NCBI GenBank assembly: GCA_938039975.1
Contig: CALHTM010000013.1
Coordinates: 1-64,000 of the forward strand
Direction of reading: 5' to 3'
Source of the DNA: an uncultured Candidatus Saccharibacteria bacterium
Lineage (GTDB): Bacteria; Patescibacteriota; Saccharimonadia; Saccharimonadales; Saccharimonadaceae
DNA length: 64,000 nucleotides
Positions 7,971 through 15,667 of the stretch are shown piece after piece. A program made the position numbers and the translations under genes. Within the stretch, counting starts at the first letter, position 1. The number at the start of each line of letters is the position of its first letter. The notes beneath the pieces are model-generated. The model did not search any database. It saw only the letters and a list, made by a program, of their open reading frames with translations, and was not told where the DNA came from.

Positions 7971-8258
7971 TTATTTTTTACGAGCTGACTTTTTGACTGA
8001 CGCACTGGACTCTTTTGGTAACTTTGGTGTGATGAACGCTTCTATAACTGCCCACGCCACGCCATTTACTAAGAACGTAACGAAGAGGATTCCTGAGGCC
8101 GATGCTGCCAAGTGAGCTGATGAAATGTTAAAAAGTGTCAAAAGTCCAGCAATTGCCAATCCAAACACAGCCAATATAAGATATGTATACTGCAGTTTTA
8201 ATCTTTGGTTTTTTTCGCTATTCCAGATTGCCAGGATAGATTTTGTAAATTCAAACAT
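7971..8258 (-). CDS. small two-helix membrane protein (copy 1)
   Basis: 95 residues beginning MFEFTKSIL. Two hydrophobic helices are seen at about residues 26-48 and 54-76, with a lysine-rich C-terminal tail, so both ends are likely cytoplasmic. The start was chosen because a TATTAT box lies exactly six bases upstream (leaderless pattern) and because the homologue at 62668 has the same start, length (95 residues) and position between tRNA-Thr(GGT) and tRNA-Tyr. No known function. Confidence 0.75.
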   Translation of the reverse strand: MFEFTKSILAIWNSEKNQRLKLQYTYLILAVFGLAIAGLLTLFNISSAHLAASASGILFVTFLVNGVAWAVIEAFITPKLPKESSASVKKSARKK

Positions 8259-8313
8259 GTTTATATAATAGCATATATACTTATAAAAGTCAATATCATT
8301 ACCTTTCGCCACC

Positions 8314-8337
8314 AAAAAAGTCGCCAATTCAGGCGAC
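8314..8337 (-). terminator. terminator after tRNA-Tyr
   Basis: Stem GTCGCC/GGCGAC followed on the minus strand by six T. Confidence 0.75.
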
Positions 8338-8350
8338 CATAATTCAAGCT

Positions 8351-8435
8351 TGGTGCTGGAAGTAGGACTCGAACCTACGAAGCCTTACGGCGGGAGATTT
8401 ACAGTCTCCTGTGATTGCCACTACACGATTCCAGC
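8351..8435 (-). tRNA. tRNA-Tyr (anticodon GTA)
   Basis: 85 bases with encoded CCA, acceptor GCTGGAA/TTCCAGC, anticodon loop CTGTAAA and the long variable arm expected of bacterial tRNA-Tyr. Confidence 0.95.
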
Positions 8436-8441
8436 GTAATT

Positions 8442-8518
8442 TGGAGCCGCTTCTCGGACTCGAACCGAGGACCTACGGTTTACAAAACCGTTGCTCTAGC
8501 CAGCTGAGCTAAAGCGGC
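8442..8518 (-). tRNA. tRNA-Thr (anticodon TGT)
   Basis: 77 bases with CCA, acceptor GCCGCTT/AAGCGGC, anticodon loop TTTGTAA. It is transcribed just ahead of tRNA-Tyr, probably as one precursor. Confidence 0.95.
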
Positions 8519-8560
8519 ACTGGATTTATTTTAGCAATTTTTTAACCTCGTGACAATAGC

Positions 8561-9247
8561 CTACATGACAATTTTTCGTGGCTGATGGATTTTGCGCTGT
8601 TGGCGCGGCCGTGGAGTGCCGACAGTTTTTTGAGCCGGCGCAGATGGTGTTAACATCTTAGTGGCCTTTTTACGTAGACCTTCAGCAAGGTCTGCTTGAC
8701 CAGAGTTTTCATAAGCTTCCGCCAATATCTTAAGAGTTTGTGGAATTGGCTCTAGCTCAACGGCCTTTTCTAGTGCGTTTATCACCTTTTTCGTATTTCC
8801 AATTTTTTCTTGGACTTTAGCGTAGGCGATGTAGCGAGCCGCCAAGTCATCTTCCATCTCCAGGGCTTGCTCAAAGGCTAATGAAGCCTTTTCATAATTT
8901 TCGGTTTCATAGTAAATCAGACCAACGTTATGAAGGCTTGAGGCGCTTGGCTCTAAACTTTGGGCAATCTCAAAACATTCGATGGCGTCTTTATAGGCGC
9001 GCTGTTTGGCGTATAAAATGCCTAAGCGATTATAGGCAGTGGCGTTCTTTTCATCGACACGCAAGATGGTTAGTAAAGCCTTTTCTGCTCGCAGATATTT
9101 ATTTTCGCGAATTGAATCTTGGGCAATTACCCACAACTGATCAAGCTTTTCGGTAATTTTAGTTGGCAAATCGCCAGCATCTTTGATTGATGGATGATAA
9201 AAAATCGCCCAAATCATTAGAATTAGAATGAGGAATAGTCCAAACAT
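8561..9247 (-). CDS. membrane-anchored TPR protein (copy 1)
   Basis: 228 residues: an N-terminal membrane helix (MFGLFLILILMIWAIFY), then at least four tetratricopeptide repeats between about residues 50 and 195 (for example AYNRLGILYAKQRAYKDAIE and SLHNVGLIYYETENYEKASL), then a basic proline/arginine tail. TPR arrays are protein-binding scaffolds; the partner is unknown. It lies 10 bases downstream of the polymerase delta' gene. The start at MFGLF is preferred over an upstream in-frame start because the homologue at 63275 begins the same way and a TATAAT box precedes both. The two copies are almost identical in the central repeats. Confidence 0.85.
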   Translation of the reverse strand: MFGLFLILILMIWAIFYHPSIKDAGDLPTKITEKLDQLWVIAQDSIRENKYLRAEKALLTILRVDEKNATAYNRLGILYAKQRAYKDAIECFEIAQSLEPSASSLHNVGLIYYETENYEKASLAFEQALEMEDDLAARYIAYAKVQEKIGNTKKVINALEKAVELEPIPQTLKILAEAYENSGQADLAEGLRKKATKMLTPSAPAQKTVGTPRPRQQRKIHQPRKIVM

Positions 9248-9257
9248 ATCTATATTA

Positions 9258-10067
9258 TTATAGCACAAGTTGCATCAGAGCTAGTCTGATATTAGCGTTG
9301 GAGTTTAGTGCTTTACTGACGATTGTAGTCTGATTGAGCTGTTTTTCTAATGTTGAATTCATGCTATGAGACAGGGATTGAAAGCGAATCATGTTGATAA
9401 TGATATCTGTGAGGATTAGCGCTTTCTGGCGGTCGGTAAAATATTTTGCGATATTTTTTAAAGTAGTATATTCCTGATTTGTGGCTAAAATTTGCTTCGC
9501 GTCAGTAGCTAGCTGTCGATATTCGGCGAATTTGTCTGGGCTCTCTGCTAGCTGACGAATCAGTAGCGGCCGACCGGCAGCCAAAAAGAGGATTTGCTGG
9601 ATGGTGGCTGAGTCCAAGTTGTAATTTTCAAGTAGTTTTTTATCCTGGACTGATGATGTTTTATGAAGCGTAAGGGTTTGGCAGCGAGATTTTATTGTGT
9701 CTAGCATTAGTTTTGGATTTTTTGCAATAAGGATAAAGATGGTGTTTTTATTTGGCTCCTCCAGGGCTTTTAACAGTGCGTTTTGGGATGATTCAGTCAT
9801 TAAGTCCGCCTCATCAATAATAATAGTTCGGCGATTTATGGCGTAAGTTCGTAATTTAGCAATGAGATCGCGAATCTGCTCAACGGATATGGACTGTTTA
9901 TCTGGAAGCGGAGTTAAGCGTAAAATATCACTATCTTTAGCTATTTTTTGAGCCACGCTTTTGCCGTCTAGCCCGTAGTCTGCCACAATTAAAAGTGCGT
10001 GTGGCGGCCTAGCGGTGATTTGGTCGATCTTCTGGATGTCTTGGGTTGAGATAATAATTTCAGGCAC
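9258..10067 (-). CDS. holB: DNA polymerase III subunit delta' (clamp loader)
   Basis: 269 residues of the AAA+ clamp-loader family. IIIDEADLM (Walker B, near 86-94), NALLKALEEPNKNTIFIL (sensor 1 region) and KSRCQTL (the SRC arginine-finger motif, near 130) are visible; the P-loop is degenerate (ADYGLDGKS), as in delta' subunits that do not hydrolyse ATP. It helps load the sliding clamp at the replication fork. The GTG start overlaps the stop of the pseudouridine synthase gene (TAGTG), so translation is coupled within a trpS-rluA-holB-TPR operon. Shorter than the E. coli protein (334), like other reduced genomes. Confidence 0.85.
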   Translation of the reverse strand: MPEIIISTQDIQKIDQITARPPHALLIVADYGLDGKSVAQKIAKDSDILRLTPLPDKQSISVEQIRDLIAKLRTYAINRRTIIIDEADLMTESSQNALLKALEEPNKNTIFILIAKNPKLMLDTIKSRCQTLTLHKTSSVQDKKLLENYNLDSATIQQILFLAAGRPLLIRQLAESPDKFAEYRQLATDAKQILATNQEYTTLKNIAKYFTDRQKALILTDIIINMIRFQSLSHSMNSTLEKQLNQTTIVSKALNSNANIRLALMQLVL

Positions 10068-11212
10068 TACAGTTCCCCTGGAAATAGCTGCTTGAATTCT
10101 TCTGGAGTGGCTGCTTCAAATGTTTTACTCTCGCCAGATGGCAATGTGATTTCTAACTTCTGGGCGTGAAGCATCAGGCGGCTGGCGTTCGGTTTGCCAT
10201 AAACGCGGTCGCCGAGGATTGGTGTGTTCAGGTATGCCATATGGACGCGGAGTTGGTGGGTGCGGCCGGTGGTGGGTTTAAGTTCAATGAGCGCCCGAGT
10301 GTCAGTCGCTGCCAGTACGCGGTAGGTCGTCTGGGCGGGTTTGCCGTTCGGGTCAATGCGGAAGGTGCTGGGCGCGGACGGGTTGCGGCCAATCGGTAGG
10401 TCAATCTTCGCGGCGGCTAATTTCGGTACGCCGTCGGTCACTGCGAGGTAGGTTTTTTTGGCGGTACGCTGAGCAAATTGCCGCTGTAAGTGGGCGGCGG
10501 CTTCAGCAGTTCTGGCGATAATCAACACGCCCGAAGTATCGCGGTCGAGCCGATGGACGATACCCGGCCGGTCGGTGCCCGAGGCAAATGAGGTTTTGGG
10601 ACGAATAATTTCCGCCACCGTTGGTTCGGTCGATAACCCGCCTTTGGCGTGGGTCAGGAGCCCGCTTGGCTTATTCACCACCATCACGTCATCGTCTTCG
10701 TACAATATTGGCAGTTCTGCACTCGCCTGCTCCTGTTCTGGTAGCTTGACGGCGATCTCGTCAGTCTCGTCGACCTCAAACTTTGGCGTCGTCACCACGT
10801 GCTGATTGACCGACACGTAGCCGGCTTTGATGTATTTTTGCCAGAGGCTGCGCGAAATCGACGTGTCAAATGTCGTGGACAAGTGGATGTCTAGGCGCTG
10901 TTTGGTCGGTATAATTCGAAACATCATGACAAACTTGCCCTGAAATGGCGTCTCGGTGAAATTCGGGTCAAGCGGATTTGGCAACATCTCAGCGTTGGCG
11001 GGCCTATCAGGCCATAATTCATCAATTGATTCCTCGTCAACAATCGAGCCGTAGAGTACGGCGAAGTACTGTTTGTTCAGGATGAATTCTGCCAGCACGT
11101 GCGACTCGTCCGTCTGAATCTTCAGGTGGCGCAAGGCCTTGACGGGCGTGTTGGCGTCTGCCAGTTGGTACAATCTGGCGATCTTGAGGACGGTACGCGG
11201 TGAGATCTTCAC
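10067..11212 (-). CDS. RluA-family pseudouridine synthase with S4 domain
   Basis: About 381 residues. An N-terminal region of roughly 110 residues has no family I recognise. An S4 RNA-binding domain (QRLDIHLST...KAGYVSVN) follows, then the catalytic domain with HRLDRDTSGVLIIA containing the catalytic Asp, GRTHQLRVHM and LMLHAQ motifs. It isomerises uridine in 23S rRNA (RluC/D type) or tRNA. I prefer the GTG at 11212, which follows a GGAGATAGGA site overlapping the trpS stop; an ATG at 11254 inside trpS is possible. The gene is clearly GC-richer than holB next to it. Confidence 0.85.
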   Translation of the reverse strand: MKISPRTVLKIARLYQLADANTPVKALRHLKIQTDESHVLAEFILNKQYFAVLYGSIVDEESIDELWPDRPANAEMLPNPLDPNFTETPFQGKFVMMFRIIPTKQRLDIHLSTTFDTSISRSLWQKYIKAGYVSVNQHVVTTPKFEVDETDEIAVKLPEQEQASAELPILYEDDDVMVVNKPSGLLTHAKGGLSTEPTVAEIIRPKTSFASGTDRPGIVHRLDRDTSGVLIIARTAEAAAHLQRQFAQRTAKKTYLAVTDGVPKLAAAKIDLPIGRNPSAPSTFRIDPNGKPAQTTYRVLAATDTRALIELKPTTGRTHQLRVHMAYLNTPILGDRVYGKPNASRLMLHAQKLEITLPSGESKTFEAATPEEFKQLFPGEL

Positions 11213-11222
11213 GCGAGCGTTC

Positions 11223-12284
11223 CTATCTCCGCAGCCCCACGGCCGTTTGGACACGGTGCAAGGTTTCGTTGGCGACGATGTTCATATCGTGTTCGCTGGA
11301 CTCTAGCTTACTCTCAATTGCCCGATCATCAACTGCCGCCAAGCGCGCTTGGAAATTCGCTAAGAATTCCGCTACTTCATCAGCTACGATTCGCTTAAAA
11401 TCGCCGTAGCGCTCCATGCCGGCATACTCGCTGATGGTCTGTTCCAAGCTGACGTCTTTTCCAGCATCCTGGCGTACCAGGGTCAAGATCTCCAGCAGAT
11501 TGGAAATACCCGGTTGGTTGTTACGGTCGTACTGTACCTTGCCTATCGAATCAGTGGTGGCGATCATGATTTTTTTGTGCGCCATCTGCGGTTCGTCGCT
11601 AAGGAAAATAACGCCCTTGCCGCTGTCGTCGGATTTGCTCATTTTTTTGGTCGGGTTCATCAGATCTTTGATTCTCAGGCCTTGGTCGTTGCCAAAGAAT
11701 TGATGCTGCTGGGCAACTGGTTTGGGCACGATGAATAATTCGCCAAATTTGCGGTTCATCCGCTCGGCGATGTCGCGGGTAAATTCCAGGTGCTGCGTCT
11801 GGTCGTCGCCAACCGGCATGTAGCTGGCGCCGTAGAGCAAGATGTCGGCGGCCATCAGGACCGGGTAGTTGAAGAGACCGACGGAAATCTGATCGCCATG
11901 AAGCTTCTCGGATTTATCTTTAAACTGCGTCATCCGGCTCATTTCGCCAAACCCAGTGAAGCAGTCCAAAATCCACGCCAGCTCGCTGTGCGCCGGGACG
12001 CGGCTTTGGCGGTACAGATGAATCGCCTCGTTGTCCAGCGGTAGCCCCGCGGCCGTATAGATCCGGGCGTTGCTGAGAATGCTGTCATACAGCTTGCTGT
12101 GGTCGATTGGCGTGGTGAAGCTGTGTAGGTCCGGAATGAACATATTGATATCAAAATCGGCCGAGCGGCGCTTCGCCATATCAACAATCGGCAAAATGGC
12201 ACCAAAATAATTGCCAATGTGAATATCATTGTTGGCGCGCACGCCGGTGAGGATGACGGGTTTGGATGGTTTCATTGTATTCAT
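11223..12284 (-). CDS. trpS: tryptophanyl-tRNA synthetase
   Basis: 353 residues, class I synthetase. HIGNYFG (HIGH motif, residues 21-27), a GDDQTQH substrate-binding segment near 155, and KMSKS near 213 are all present. It charges tRNA-Trp, whose gene (CCA anticodon) is at 52426. An AAAGGAG ribosome site sits 7 bases before the ATG. The 190-base leader has a leaderless short ORF containing one Trp codon and a terminator, so expression is probably set by transcription attenuation in response to charged tRNA-Trp. First gene of a four-gene operon. Confidence 0.96.
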   Translation of the reverse strand: MNTMKPSKPVILTGVRANNDIHIGNYFGAILPIVDMAKRRSADFDINMFIPDLHSFTTPIDHSKLYDSILSNARIYTAAGLPLDNEAIHLYRQSRVPAHSELAWILDCFTGFGEMSRMTQFKDKSEKLHGDQISVGLFNYPVLMAADILLYGASYMPVGDDQTQHLEFTRDIAERMNRKFGELFIVPKPVAQQHQFFGNDQGLRIKDLMNPTKKMSKSDDSGKGVIFLSDEPQMAHKKIMIATTDSIGKVQYDRNNQPGISNLLEILTLVRQDAGKDVSLEQTISEYAGMERYGDFKRIVADEVAEFLANFQARLAAVDDRAIESKLESSEHDMNIVANETLHRVQTAVGLRR

Positions 12285-12313
12285 TATAACACTCCTTTGG
12301 TTGTTAGATAATA

Positions 12314-12335
12314 CAAAAAGACCGCGCGCGGCCTC
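12314..12335 (-). terminator. trpS leader: attenuator terminator in the trpS leader
   Basis: GC-rich self-complementary stem (GAGGCCGCG/CGCGGTCTT) ending in five T, 30 bases before the trpS start. Its 5' arm GGCCGCG (12327-12333) can alternatively pair with CGCGGCT (12381-12387) inside the upstream leader ORF, giving mutually exclusive terminator and antiterminator. Confidence 0.75.
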
Positions 12336-12363
12336 TATTCATGGTTAGTTTTTCAGAAGAAAT

Positions 12364-12441
12364 TTACGAACAATTCAACAAGCCGCGGCGAAAACGCGTA
12401 CTTTGCCAGGCGGTGCTGATAAATTGACGGTTCATAGTCAT
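12364..12441 (-). CDS. trpS leader peptide, 25 aa
   Basis: Short ORF MTMNRQFISTAWQSTRFRRG followed by LLNCS. A TATAAT box (12453-12448) lies six bases before the ATG, so it would be the first codon of a leaderless transcript. Codon 12 is its single Trp codon. A ribosome paused there would leave the antiterminator strand (codons 19-21) free, while a ribosome reaching the stop would cover part of it and let the terminator form. This is the layout of classical ribosome-mediated attenuation. A single Trp codon is fewer than in enteric trp leaders. Confidence 0.7.
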   Translation of the reverse strand: MTMNRQFISTAWQSTRFRRGLLNCS

Positions 12442-12480
12442 GGGTCGATTATAGCGCCAGCGGGCAGAATATGCAATATC

Positions 12481-12969
12481 TTAATGTTTTGCCCCGCGAT
12501 ACGCCCCTAAAATCTCCCTTAAACTTACGCTATGCCGGAAGTTTATGCCGTCAATCTTATCCAGATCAACCCACTCCGGCATGCCGTTGGTGTAGGTTTT
12601 TTCGCTGTCGGTTATGTTGTCGTTATTGATTTGCCCGTACAGCTGGCTATGCGTAAAGTACAACTGGATTGACTGGTTGGCTTTCGCCTCAGAATTGCGC
12701 TTGAAAAAAGTAGTTGCCTGGTGAATGATTTTATCCGGCGTAACGGTTAGTCCAGTTTCTTCCTTAACCTCGCGGATAATTGATTCCTCAATCGTTTCGC
12801 CTTTCTCGACACCGCCGCCAATCAGACTATAGCCGTCCCATTGCCGAGTCAAAAGGATCTTATTATCCTCAATAATAACTGCGTACACGCCGACGCGGAT
12901 ATTTAGTTCGTCAACGGGAACGGTGTATTGATTGCCGAAGACGTCTTTGCAGATGATGGATTTGGTCAT
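12481..12969 (-). CDS. NUDIX hydrolase
   Basis: 162 residues with a complete Nudix box, GGGVEKGETIEESIIREVKEETGL (about 53-76), whose REVKEE acidic residues bind Mg. It hydrolyses a nucleoside diphosphate linked to another group; the specific substrate cannot be told. Strong AAGGAGC ribosome site before the ATG. It is the last gene of a four-gene minus-strand run (DUF5674, hypothetical, DUF3850, NUDIX). Confidence 0.85.
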   Translation of the reverse strand: MTKSIICKDVFGNQYTVPVDELNIRVGVYAVIIEDNKILLTRQWDGYSLIGGGVEKGETIEESIIREVKEETGLTVTPDKIIHQATTFFKRNSEAKANQSIQLYFTHSQLYGQINNDNITDSEKTYTNGMPEWVDLDKIDGINFRHSVSLREILGAYRGAKH

Positions 12970-13006
12970 CTTTGCTCCTTATCGCAGTAACTTTCTAAAA
13001 TTTGTA

Positions 13007-13279
13007 CTAATCAACCCGCTCGGTAAGCGACATCACCTGATAGCCGTATTGATTAATGTCTTCTTGTTTCCAAAAATCAATTTCTTTCGTGCGTAAAACC
13101 TCGCCGACTACGTGACGAACTGTGCGTCCGGTTGGTGTTCCGTCATATTTTACCTCAATCTGTTCCAGAATGTCGCCGGGTTGGATATCAAAATCAGCCA
13201 CCCTCATATCAAATGTTTTCTCGCCTGTCATAACTTTTTCAAATAAATTTGGGTAGGATTTTTTGGTGATAATTTTCAT
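13007..13279 (-). CDS. DUF3850/ASCH-like small protein
   Basis: 90 residues with EKTFDMRVADFDIQPGDILEQIEV, the pattern of DUF3850 proteins, which belong to the ASCH/PUA-like superfamily and probably bind RNA or modified nucleotides. No catalytic residues can be assigned. It sits 6 bases after the upstream hypothetical gene and 37 bases before the NUDIX gene, so co-transcription is likely. Confidence 0.6.
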   Translation of the reverse strand: MKIITKKSYPNLFEKVMTGEKTFDMRVADFDIQPGDILEQIEVKYDGTPTGRTVRHVVGEVLRTKEIDFWKQEDINQYGYQVMSLTERVD

Positions 13280-13284
13280 ACGTT

Positions 13285-13593
13285 TTATTGCCTATCCCTC
13301 CGCGCCGCCACCGCAAACCACATAAAGTAATCCTCCAACGATTCGTCCTCCATACCAGCGAATAGTTCGCGAGCGCGCAGGACTTCGCGGAGTTTTGGCG
13401 ATTTTTGGCGGGCAAGCTGCTCGGCGGTGGCGTCCAATAAGTCCAAGCCGCGCTGCCAGGCGCCAGTCATTGCAGCCGTATCGCCGCGGCGCCGGGCGGC
13501 AAACGCTCGCCCGACCTCCGAGCCGATGTTGCCCATTTGCTCGAAAATCGTTAAGCTCTGCCACTTTTGCCGATCAAAGACATGTTCACTCAC
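13285..13593 (-). CDS. hypothetical helical protein
   Basis: 102 residues, GTG start, overlapping the DUF5674 gene end by 8-9 bases (GTGAGTGA). The sequence is mostly amphipathic helix with FEQMGNIGSEVGRAF near residue 17 and a C-terminal acidic stretch MEDESLEDYFMWF. No membrane segment or signal peptide. I do not recognise the family; tight overlap suggests it acts with its neighbours. Confidence 0.7.
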   Translation of the reverse strand: MSEHVFDRQKWQSLTIFEQMGNIGSEVGRAFAARRRGDTAAMTGAWQRGLDLLDATAEQLARQKSPKLREVLRARELFAGMEDESLEDYFMWFAVAARRDRQ

Positions 13594-13927
13594 GGACGAC
13601 TCCGGCGATGATATCGATAATTTGCTGCCGCACCGCTGGGTCGAGTACGTCGCGTGACGGATTGTTTTGCCGCGGACGGATGTTTATCATGCTGTCAAAC
13701 TCGATAAATTCATTGGTGCCAAACTTGTCTGGATGTAGGTTGATCCCCCATAGATCTGCTTGCTGCGATCCATGCTCTAACAAATACGCTTCACCATCAG
13801 CATGCATATCCATGTCGATCACCACAATTTTCTTCGCAACATCGACATCCGCCTTGACCATCGTCCCGTACATTCTCTCGGCCATTGGGCGAAGCTCGGC
13901 GAGGGTTATGGTATCAATAATCTTCAT
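13586..13927 (-). CDS. DUF5674 family protein
   Basis: 113 residues. The central EHGSQQADLWGINLHPDK and EFIEFDSMINIRPRQNN match what I recall of DUF5674, a small cytoplasmic family found in candidate-phyla and other bacteria with no assigned function. The conserved HADGEAYLLE segment lies near residue 42. A TACAAT box lies six bases before the ATG (13934-13939), so it heads a leaderless operon. Confidence 0.7.
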   Translation of the reverse strand: MKIIDTITLAELRPMAERMYGTMVKADVDVAKKIVVIDMDMHADGEAYLLEHGSQQADLWGINLHPDKFGTNEFIEFDSMINIRPRQNNPSRDVLDPAVRQQIIDIIAGVVRE

Positions 13928-14062
13928 GATTTAATTGTAGCACAGACAGCCGGTGCTTTAGCAGGATATGTTTTTTTGGTGTAGGCGCTCTATATGAGGC
14001 GGCGGAAGCAGGAGCCTGTTTGATAGTAAGTGGTGCTTCTCCGCTTATTAAGTATATAAGTC

Positions 14063-14617
14063 TTATTTGCTACTTTTTTGCAACCACGCTGCCAACTTTC
14101 TCCAAATTTCCGCGGTCAATTCCGCTTTCTCCTTGCTAGTCATTTCAGCGAGCGTTTTATTTTTGCCGTCTGGCAAGAAATATTTATCGTAATTGCGCCC
14201 GTTGTTGCCGCGCGGTTCTTTTAATAACGAGCCGTACAGTTTTAAGGTAAAGGTTTGCGATTTGTTGCCGTCAAAGTAAGTAATCGTGCGCTGCGTGTAC
14301 GCCCGAGCGGCGCCGCCGAGCAGCTGAATTATACTGTCAATACCGATTGTGTCAAGTGCGTATTTGGTGTAAACGCCGGGAAAGCCGTTCAGTTTGTCGA
14401 TGAACAGGCCTGAATCCATCACTACTAGCGGACGCTTTAATAATTCGTAGTATTTCAGAGCCTTATCAACTGAGACAGCCGCTTGATCGTCGGATTGGAT
14501 TTCTGGCACGTCAGGTAAAGCTCCATCTGGCGTGATTAGGTTAATATTCGTTCCTGCCAGCGCCTGCTTAGCGCCGGCAAGCTTGTGTTTATTAGTCGTC
14601 GCGTAAATTAAGTCCAT
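14063..14617 (-). CDS. rdgB: non-canonical purine NTP pyrophosphatase (RdgB/HAM1-like)
   Basis: 184 residues. The N-terminal YATTNKHKLAGAKQAL is the HAM1 nucleotide-binding start, VVMDSGLFIDKLNGFPGVYTKY (near 67) carries the catalytic acidic residues, and the C-terminal region holds the MTSKEKAELT segment typical of the family. It removes ITP, XTP and dITP from the nucleotide pool. Single gene; TATTAT lies six bases before the ATG, hence leaderless. Confidence 0.85.
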   Translation of the reverse strand: MDLIYATTNKHKLAGAKQALAGTNINLITPDGALPDVPEIQSDDQAAVSVDKALKYYELLKRPLVVMDSGLFIDKLNGFPGVYTKYALDTIGIDSIIQLLGGAARAYTQRTITYFDGNKSQTFTLKLYGSLLKEPRGNNGRNYDKYFLPDGKNKTLAEMTSKEKAELTAEIWRKLAAWLQKSSK

Positions 14618-14657
14618 GAACTAATAATACATTTTACTGCGATTTCCGTAAAATCGC

Positions 14658-14686
14658 TTGACAGCGGGTTCTATTATTGATATATA
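14658..14686 (+). promoter_or_regulatory. consensus promoter of the Gly-rich small gene
   Basis: TTGACA (14658-14663), 17-base spacer, TATATA (14681-14686). Transcription would begin about 107 bases before the ATG at 14800, giving a long leader. Confidence 0.75.
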
Positions 14687-14712
14687 TATCAGCTTTTGCA
14701 ACCAGCAGAGGC

Positions 14713-14777
14713 CAGCGTCTCGCCTGGAGCCACCAGGCTTGAGATGCTTCACTTCGCGGAGAATAGCTTTTCTCCGC
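14713..14777 (+). promoter_or_regulatory. two-hairpin leader before the Gly-rich small gene
   Basis: Hairpin one pairs AGCGTCTC with GAGATGCT and CCTGG with CCAGG (about 14714-14748). Hairpin two is perfect, GCGGAGAA/TTCTCCGC with a 6-base loop (14756-14777). An AAGAGGAG ribosome site and the ATG follow. No T-run, so they are not terminators; they may stabilise the mRNA or control translation. Confidence 0.6.
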
Positions 14778-14799
14778 CCGACTCCAAGAGGAGTTCAAC

Positions 14800-15069
14800 A
14801 TGGGAAAGAGCAGCTGGAGCGAGCCTATGGGTGGTTGCGACTCCGAGGGTAACCCCGTCACCGTGTCTTTCGGCAGCGGTAACGCTGAGGGAGAGACCCG
14901 GCTCGGAGACGGCGATCGCAGCGGCGGCATGGGTGTCGGCGGCGGTCTCGCCGATGGTGCGACGCACTACTCGTTCTTTGAGAGCGGCAACCACGACCAC
15001 TACGGATCCGGCAACGGGCCGAACAACAACGGCACCCACCGCGGCCAGTACACCGGCCCCGGCCACTAG
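14800..15069 (+). CDS. small Gly/Asn/His-rich hypothetical protein
   Basis: 89 residues, very rich in Gly, Ser, Asn and Asp, ending in a low-complexity His/Gly/Asn tail (NHDHYGSGNGPNNNGTHRG). One cysteine, no hydrophobic helix, no signal peptide, so probably disordered. GC content is much higher than the surrounding genes and the codon choice differs. It has a consensus promoter, a structured leader and a strong ribosome site, so it is likely highly expressed. I recognise no family. The good signals argue it is a real gene and may have been acquired. Confidence 0.65.
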   Translation: MGKSSWSEPMGGCDSEGNPVTVSFGSGNAEGETRLGDGDRSGGMGVGGGLADGATHYSFFESGNHDHYGSGNGPNNNGTHRGQYTGPGH

Positions 15070-15150
15070 ACCCATCGTCCTGGACATGACCTGAAAAATG
15101 TCTTATCCTGAGTATGATATAAAACTACTCACTTACCTAGAGGATTCACT

Positions 15151-15480
15151 ATGTCAGAATGGACAGAAAAAGATTTTGAAATATATGACGCGATTGACTG
15201 GAAGCTGTTCAAGGAGATTAAAGCGTTAACCGATGAGAACTTAAATAACCTAGCTGTTTTACGGCGAGCATATCAGTTGTCGCTCATAGCGCTTGATTTA
15301 AGTATTAGACATTCAGACGACAACGGTGCAGATGCACTAGTTATGGACTTACACGAATACGTAGGAGAACGCTTGTTTATCGCTGAAGGAAAGAACGACA
15401 ACGATAGTTGGGCAAAGGAATTCGCTAAGCCGATTGATCAGTTCATTGCTTATGGAGAGAAGAAGTTTGCTAAACAGTAA
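15151..15480 (+). CDS. hypothetical acidic cytoplasmic protein
   Basis: 109 residues, no membrane segment, mostly helical, with acidic and aromatic N-terminus (MSEWTEKDFEIYDAIDW). The AGAGGA ribosome site lies 6 bases before the ATG. It lies 80 bases after the Gly-rich gene on the same strand but without an obvious terminator between, so shared transcription is possible. Family not recognised. Confidence 0.6.
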   Translation: MSEWTEKDFEIYDAIDWKLFKEIKALTDENLNNLAVLRRAYQLSLIALDLSIRHSDDNGADALVMDLHEYVGERLFIAEGKNDNDSWAKEFAKPIDQFIAYGEKKFAKQ

Positions 15481-15667
15481 TCTGTTGTAGTAATCAGCGA
15501 GATCATAATAGACTCTACCATAGTCTACTCAGATGAGGACTTCTCGTATCGTCAATCTGACTAGCGACTCCAACAATGCTTGAACGAATACTGACATTGC
15601 TTATGCAAATCTAAGCACGACTGTGTTTTCCATTGGCATAAACCAAAAACTGCTCTATTCTTGTATT

